The translations under genes and the position numbers were made by a program. Below the pieces are notes generated by a model. It was not told where the DNA came from. It made no database searches and saw only the letters and a list, made by a program, of their open reading frames with translations. DNA of 64,000 bases, from assembly GCA_963756745.1 (NCBI GenBank), contig CAVWOU010000010.1:62001-126000 (forward strand), written 5' to 3'. This DNA is from DASPWW01 sp963756745. Its GTDB lineage: Bacteria > Actinomycetota > Thermoleophilia > Solirubrobacterales > 70-9. Of the stretch, positions 61,979 to 64,000 are shown piece after piece. Within the stretch, counting starts at the first letter, position 1, and each line of letters opens with the position of its first letter.

Positions 61979-62794
61979 CTGGTCGTACGGCTGACGCTCG
62001 CCTACGACGGCGGCGCCTTCAGCGGCTGGGCGGCCCAGCCCGGGCTGCGAACGGTCGAGGGTGAGCTGAGCGCCGCTCTCGAGCAGATACTCCAAGAGCG
62101 CGTGGCGCTCACCGTCGCGGGGCGAACCGACGCCGGCGTCCACGCGTGGGGCCAGGTGGCGGGCTTCGAGCACGCGGGAGCGCTTCCCGAGGGGCTCGCG
62201 CGGCGGCTCAACGGGCTCGCGCCGCCCGACATCGCGGTGCTCGCGGCCGAGCCGGCCCCCGACGGCTTCGACGCCCGGCGCGACGCGCGCTCGCGCACCT
62301 ACTGCTATCGCCTGCTCGCGTCGCCGATCCGCGACCCCTTCGAGGAGGGGCGGGCGCTTCACTGGCCGCACCCGGTCGACCTCGAAGAGCTCGAGCGCTG
62401 CGCGGCGGCGCTCGTCGGCACGCACGACTTCACGGCCTTCACCCCGACCGACAGCGAGCACGTCCGCTTCGAGCGCGACATCCTGCGAGCGGAGTGGGTA
62501 CCGGAACCCGCCACATACCCGCCCGCGGCGGACGCGGGAGCGAGCGAGCGTCGTGATCAGTTGTTCGGGTCGCGAGCGAGCGGGAGCGAGCACGCGGGCG
62601 GAATTTCCTTGTGGGTGGAGGCGGACGCGTTCATGCGCCACATGGTCCGCGTTCTGGTCGGCACGATGCTCGAGGTCGGCGGCGGGCGGCGCACGCTCGC
62701 GGACTTCGAGCGGCTGCTGGGCGGCGCTCCGCGCGACGAGGCGGGGCCGACCGCGCCACCGCATGGGCTGTACCTGGCGGCGGTTCGTTACTGA
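61979..62794 (+). CDS. truA: tRNA pseudouridine(38-40) synthase TruA (no canonical start; internal hairpin insert)
   Basis: Modifies U38-U40 in tRNA anticodon arms. RLTLAYDGGAFSGWAAQPGL and the catalytic Asp in VAGRTDAGVHAWGQ are plain, as are DARRDARSRTYCYRLL-like FDARRDARSRTYCYRLLASP and ADAFMRHMVRVLVGTMLEVG. No ATG, GTG or TTG is in frame before the conserved N-terminus; CTG at 61979 or a lost base is possible. GTG 62102 would delete the first conserved motif. About 28 residues (62519-62601) are an extra loop encoded by a hairpin repeat. The 3' end overlaps the convergent thioesterase by 7 bp. Confidence 0.9.
   Translation: MVVRLTLAYDGGAFSGWAAQPGLRTVEGELSAALEQILQERVALTVAGRTDAGVHAWGQVAGFEHAGALPEGLARRLNGLAPPDIAVLAAEPAPDGFDARRDARSRTYCYRLLASPIRDPFEEGRALHWPHPVDLEELERCAAALVGTHDFTAFTPTDSEHVRFERDILRAEWVPEPATYPPAADAGASERRDQLFGSRASGSEHAGGISLWVEADAFMRHMVRVLVGTMLEVGGGRRTLADFERLLGGAPRDEAGPTAPPHGLYLAAVRY
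62519..62601 (+). repeat. hairpin repeat inside truA
   Basis: Arms CCGCCCGCG (62519-62527) and CGCGGGCGG (62593-62601) are perfect complements. The interior begins GCGGACGCG and ends GGAGCGAGCA, like the ends of the rpoA and rpsE gap repeats, but is 65 nt long. It is read in frame as part of TruA. Confidence 0.55.
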
Positions 62795-63897
62795 GTCGCC
62801 TCAGAGGCGTCCTCCGCCTCGGCCGCCAGCTCGACCTCGCCGAGGCTCGCGGGGCGGCCGGGCAGGTACATCGAGGACCCGGTGGCGAGCGCCACGGGCT
62901 TGCCGTCGGCGTTCTCGACCTCGGCACGAGTGATCACCAGGGTTCGGCCGGCGTGGATCACCGACGCCCGCGCGGTAAGGTCGCGGCCGTCTCCGAGCAC
63001 GGGACGCAGGAAGTTGATCTTGAGATCGAGCCCGGCCACCGCGGTCCCGGCCGGCGCGGTCGTCTCCACCGCGAGCCCCATCGTCATGTCGGCGAGCGCC
63101 GCGATAACCCCGCCCTGCACCGTTCGGGCGGGGCTGGTGAGCCACCCGGTCGCGGGGAGGGTCATGGTCGCGGTTCCGTCGCCGGCGTCGACCAAGCGGA
63201 TCCCGGTCAGGTCGTGGATCGGCGGCGCCGGCAGCTCTCCGGCGAGTTGCCGATCGATGATCTCCCTGCCACCGTGCCGATCCCATAATCGCTGGGGAAG
63301 CACGGCCTCGGTGGGCCACGGCCGCCGGTACGGATCGGTTTCCTCGTTCGAGTCCCGCTCCAGGACAGGGAAGTCGTCGGGGAGCTCGGGCACCGGCTCG
63401 ACCTGTGGGAGGACCGCGCACCGAGAGGTGCCGTGCGCGATCAGCCTCTCGGTCCCATCCTCGATCACGAACGCCTCCGAGAGCGCGACGGAGCGGCCCA
63501 CGTGAATCGCCTGGCCGCTTGCGGTCACCGTGCATCCAAGTTGTGCGGGGCGCAGATAGCTCATCGACAGCTCCGCGGTCGTGTACGGGGTAGCGGGAGG
63601 CAGCTCGGTCTGGATCGAGCATCCGAACGCGATGTCGGCGACGATCGCCAACACCCCGCCGCCGACCGCACCCGCGGAGTTGAGGAGCCACCCGGTGACG
63701 GGCATGGCGGCGCTCGCGGTGCCCGAGCCAACCTCGGTGATCATCGCTCCGGTGAGCCGGGCGAGCGGCGGCGCGGGCGCGCGCTGAAGCGACCACGCCT
63801 CGAGGCGCTCGCGACCGGACAGCGCGGCCAGCCTGGGATCGGGATATCCGCCGCGCTCCTCCTCACGCCATACCTCGGATCTCGGCGGCGGGCCCAC
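62788..63897 (-). CDS. PaaI-like thioesterase with two hotdog domains
   Basis: A 369-residue protein with two tandem hotdog folds, about residues 40-165 (GSGTASAAMPVTGWLLNSAG, GGVLAIVADIAFGCSIQTEL) and 225-350 (GDGTATMTLPATGWLTSPAR, QGGVIAALADMTMGLAVET). The GGxxxxxxD motif with its catalytic-type Asp is present in both halves, as is the later NFLRP or SYLRP strand. It probably hydrolyses an acyl- or aryl-CoA. Convergent with truA. Confidence 0.85.
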   Translation of the reverse strand: MGPPPRSEVWREEERGGYPDPRLAALSGRERLEAWSLQRAPAPPLARLTGAMITEVGSGTASAAMPVTGWLLNSAGAVGGGVLAIVADIAFGCSIQTELPPATPYTTAELSMSYLRPAQLGCTVTASGQAIHVGRSVALSEAFVIEDGTERLIAHGTSRCAVLPQVEPVPELPDDFPVLERDSNEETDPYRRPWPTEAVLPQRLWDRHGGREIIDRQLAGELPAPPIHDLTGIRLVDAGDGTATMTLPATGWLTSPARTVQGGVIAALADMTMGLAVETTAPAGTAVAGLDLKINFLRPVLGDGRDLTARASVIHAGRTLVITRAEVENADGKPVALATGSSMYLPGRPASLGEVELAAEAEDASEATQ

Positions 63898-63930
63898 GCG
63901 CGGCGACGCTAGCGCAATCGACAGTTGGGA

Positions 63931-63951
63931 ACCCTAATTAGGGTGGCCTAA
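63931..63951 (+). promoter_or_regulatory. palindromic operator-like site before a gene beyond the right edge
   Basis: ACCCTAATTAGGGT (63931-63944) is a perfect palindrome and overlaps TTAGG-GTGG-CCTAA (63938-63951). TATGCT at 63959 could be a -10 for a rightward gene. The half-sites resemble actinobacterial DtxR/IdeR boxes, but the spacing is shorter than the classical 19-bp form. Confidence 0.4.
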
Positions 63952-64000
63952 TCTTTGCTATGCTCGCCCGGCCTTGTCGTTTGCGGAAACCATAATCCTG

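Overview
The window is GC-rich bacterial DNA from an actinobacterium. The ribosomal/RNA-polymerase gene order (rpmG-secE-nusG-rplKA-rplJL-rpoBC, then rpsLG-fusA-tuf and the S10-spc-alpha cluster through rplQ-truA), the zinc-binding types of S14 and S4, frequent GTG starts and overlapping ATGA/GTGA junctions all fit. The small secreted proteins with an Ala/Lys-rich helix and collagen-like Gly-X-Y tracts, and the membrane proteins wedged between translation genes, make me think of Thermoleophilia (Solirubrobacterales-like). That placement is inference, not proof.

Layout. 1-10.75 kb is a cell-surface polysaccharide cluster: two glycosyltransferases, a methyltransferase, two Wzx-like flippases, a Wzz/BY-kinase, an O-antigen polymerase-like protein, a WecG/TagA transferase and a GDP-mannose 3,5-epimerase homologue. 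10.8-15.9 kb has an ECF sigma factor, a small membrane protein, an O-antigen ligase-like protein with a TPR-like tail, a Gly-rich exported protein and a glycoside hydrolase. 15.97-27.7 kb is rpmG-secE-nusG-rplK-rplA-rplJ-rplL-rpoB-rpoC. 27.7-32.8 kb looks like a 5.0-kb integrated element at the 3' end of rpoC. It is bounded by two ~130-bp copies of the rpoC tail, terminator and convergent gene tail, with a tyrosine integrase just inside the right copy. Its cargo is a lipoprotein, an IS110-type transposase, a SnoaL-like protein and a small possible ribbon-helix-helix protein. 32.8-36.5 kb holds three paralogous collagen-like exported proteins and a zinc-ribbon membrane protein. 36.7-39.2 kb encodes cystathionine beta-synthase plus a cystathionine gamma-synthase/lyase. 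39.2-62.8 kb is the str, S10, spc and alpha gene set, interrupted by a pair of paralogous 4-TM membrane genes between rpsG and fusA. The right end has a double-hotdog thioesterase and a palindromic operator-like site.

Quality caveat. Many genes between 0-16 kb and 25.5-39.2 kb carry apparent single-base frameshifts, including three within 130 bp of the essential rpoC. The ribosomal blocks are nearly clean. Uncorrected sequencing or assembly errors are the simplest explanation, so frameshifted genes are reported as one composite gene with the break points noted.

Most interesting signals: the rpoC-tail integrative element; a recurrent hairpin repeat in ribosomal-protein intergenic gaps (near-identical copies enclose the Shine-Dalgarno sites of rplC and rpsM; a second set sits before rpsE and rpoA and probably inside truA); the collagen-like paralogue cluster with its perfect 37-bp inverted terminator; and an IS110 transposase with a structured upstream non-coding end that could be a bridge RNA.
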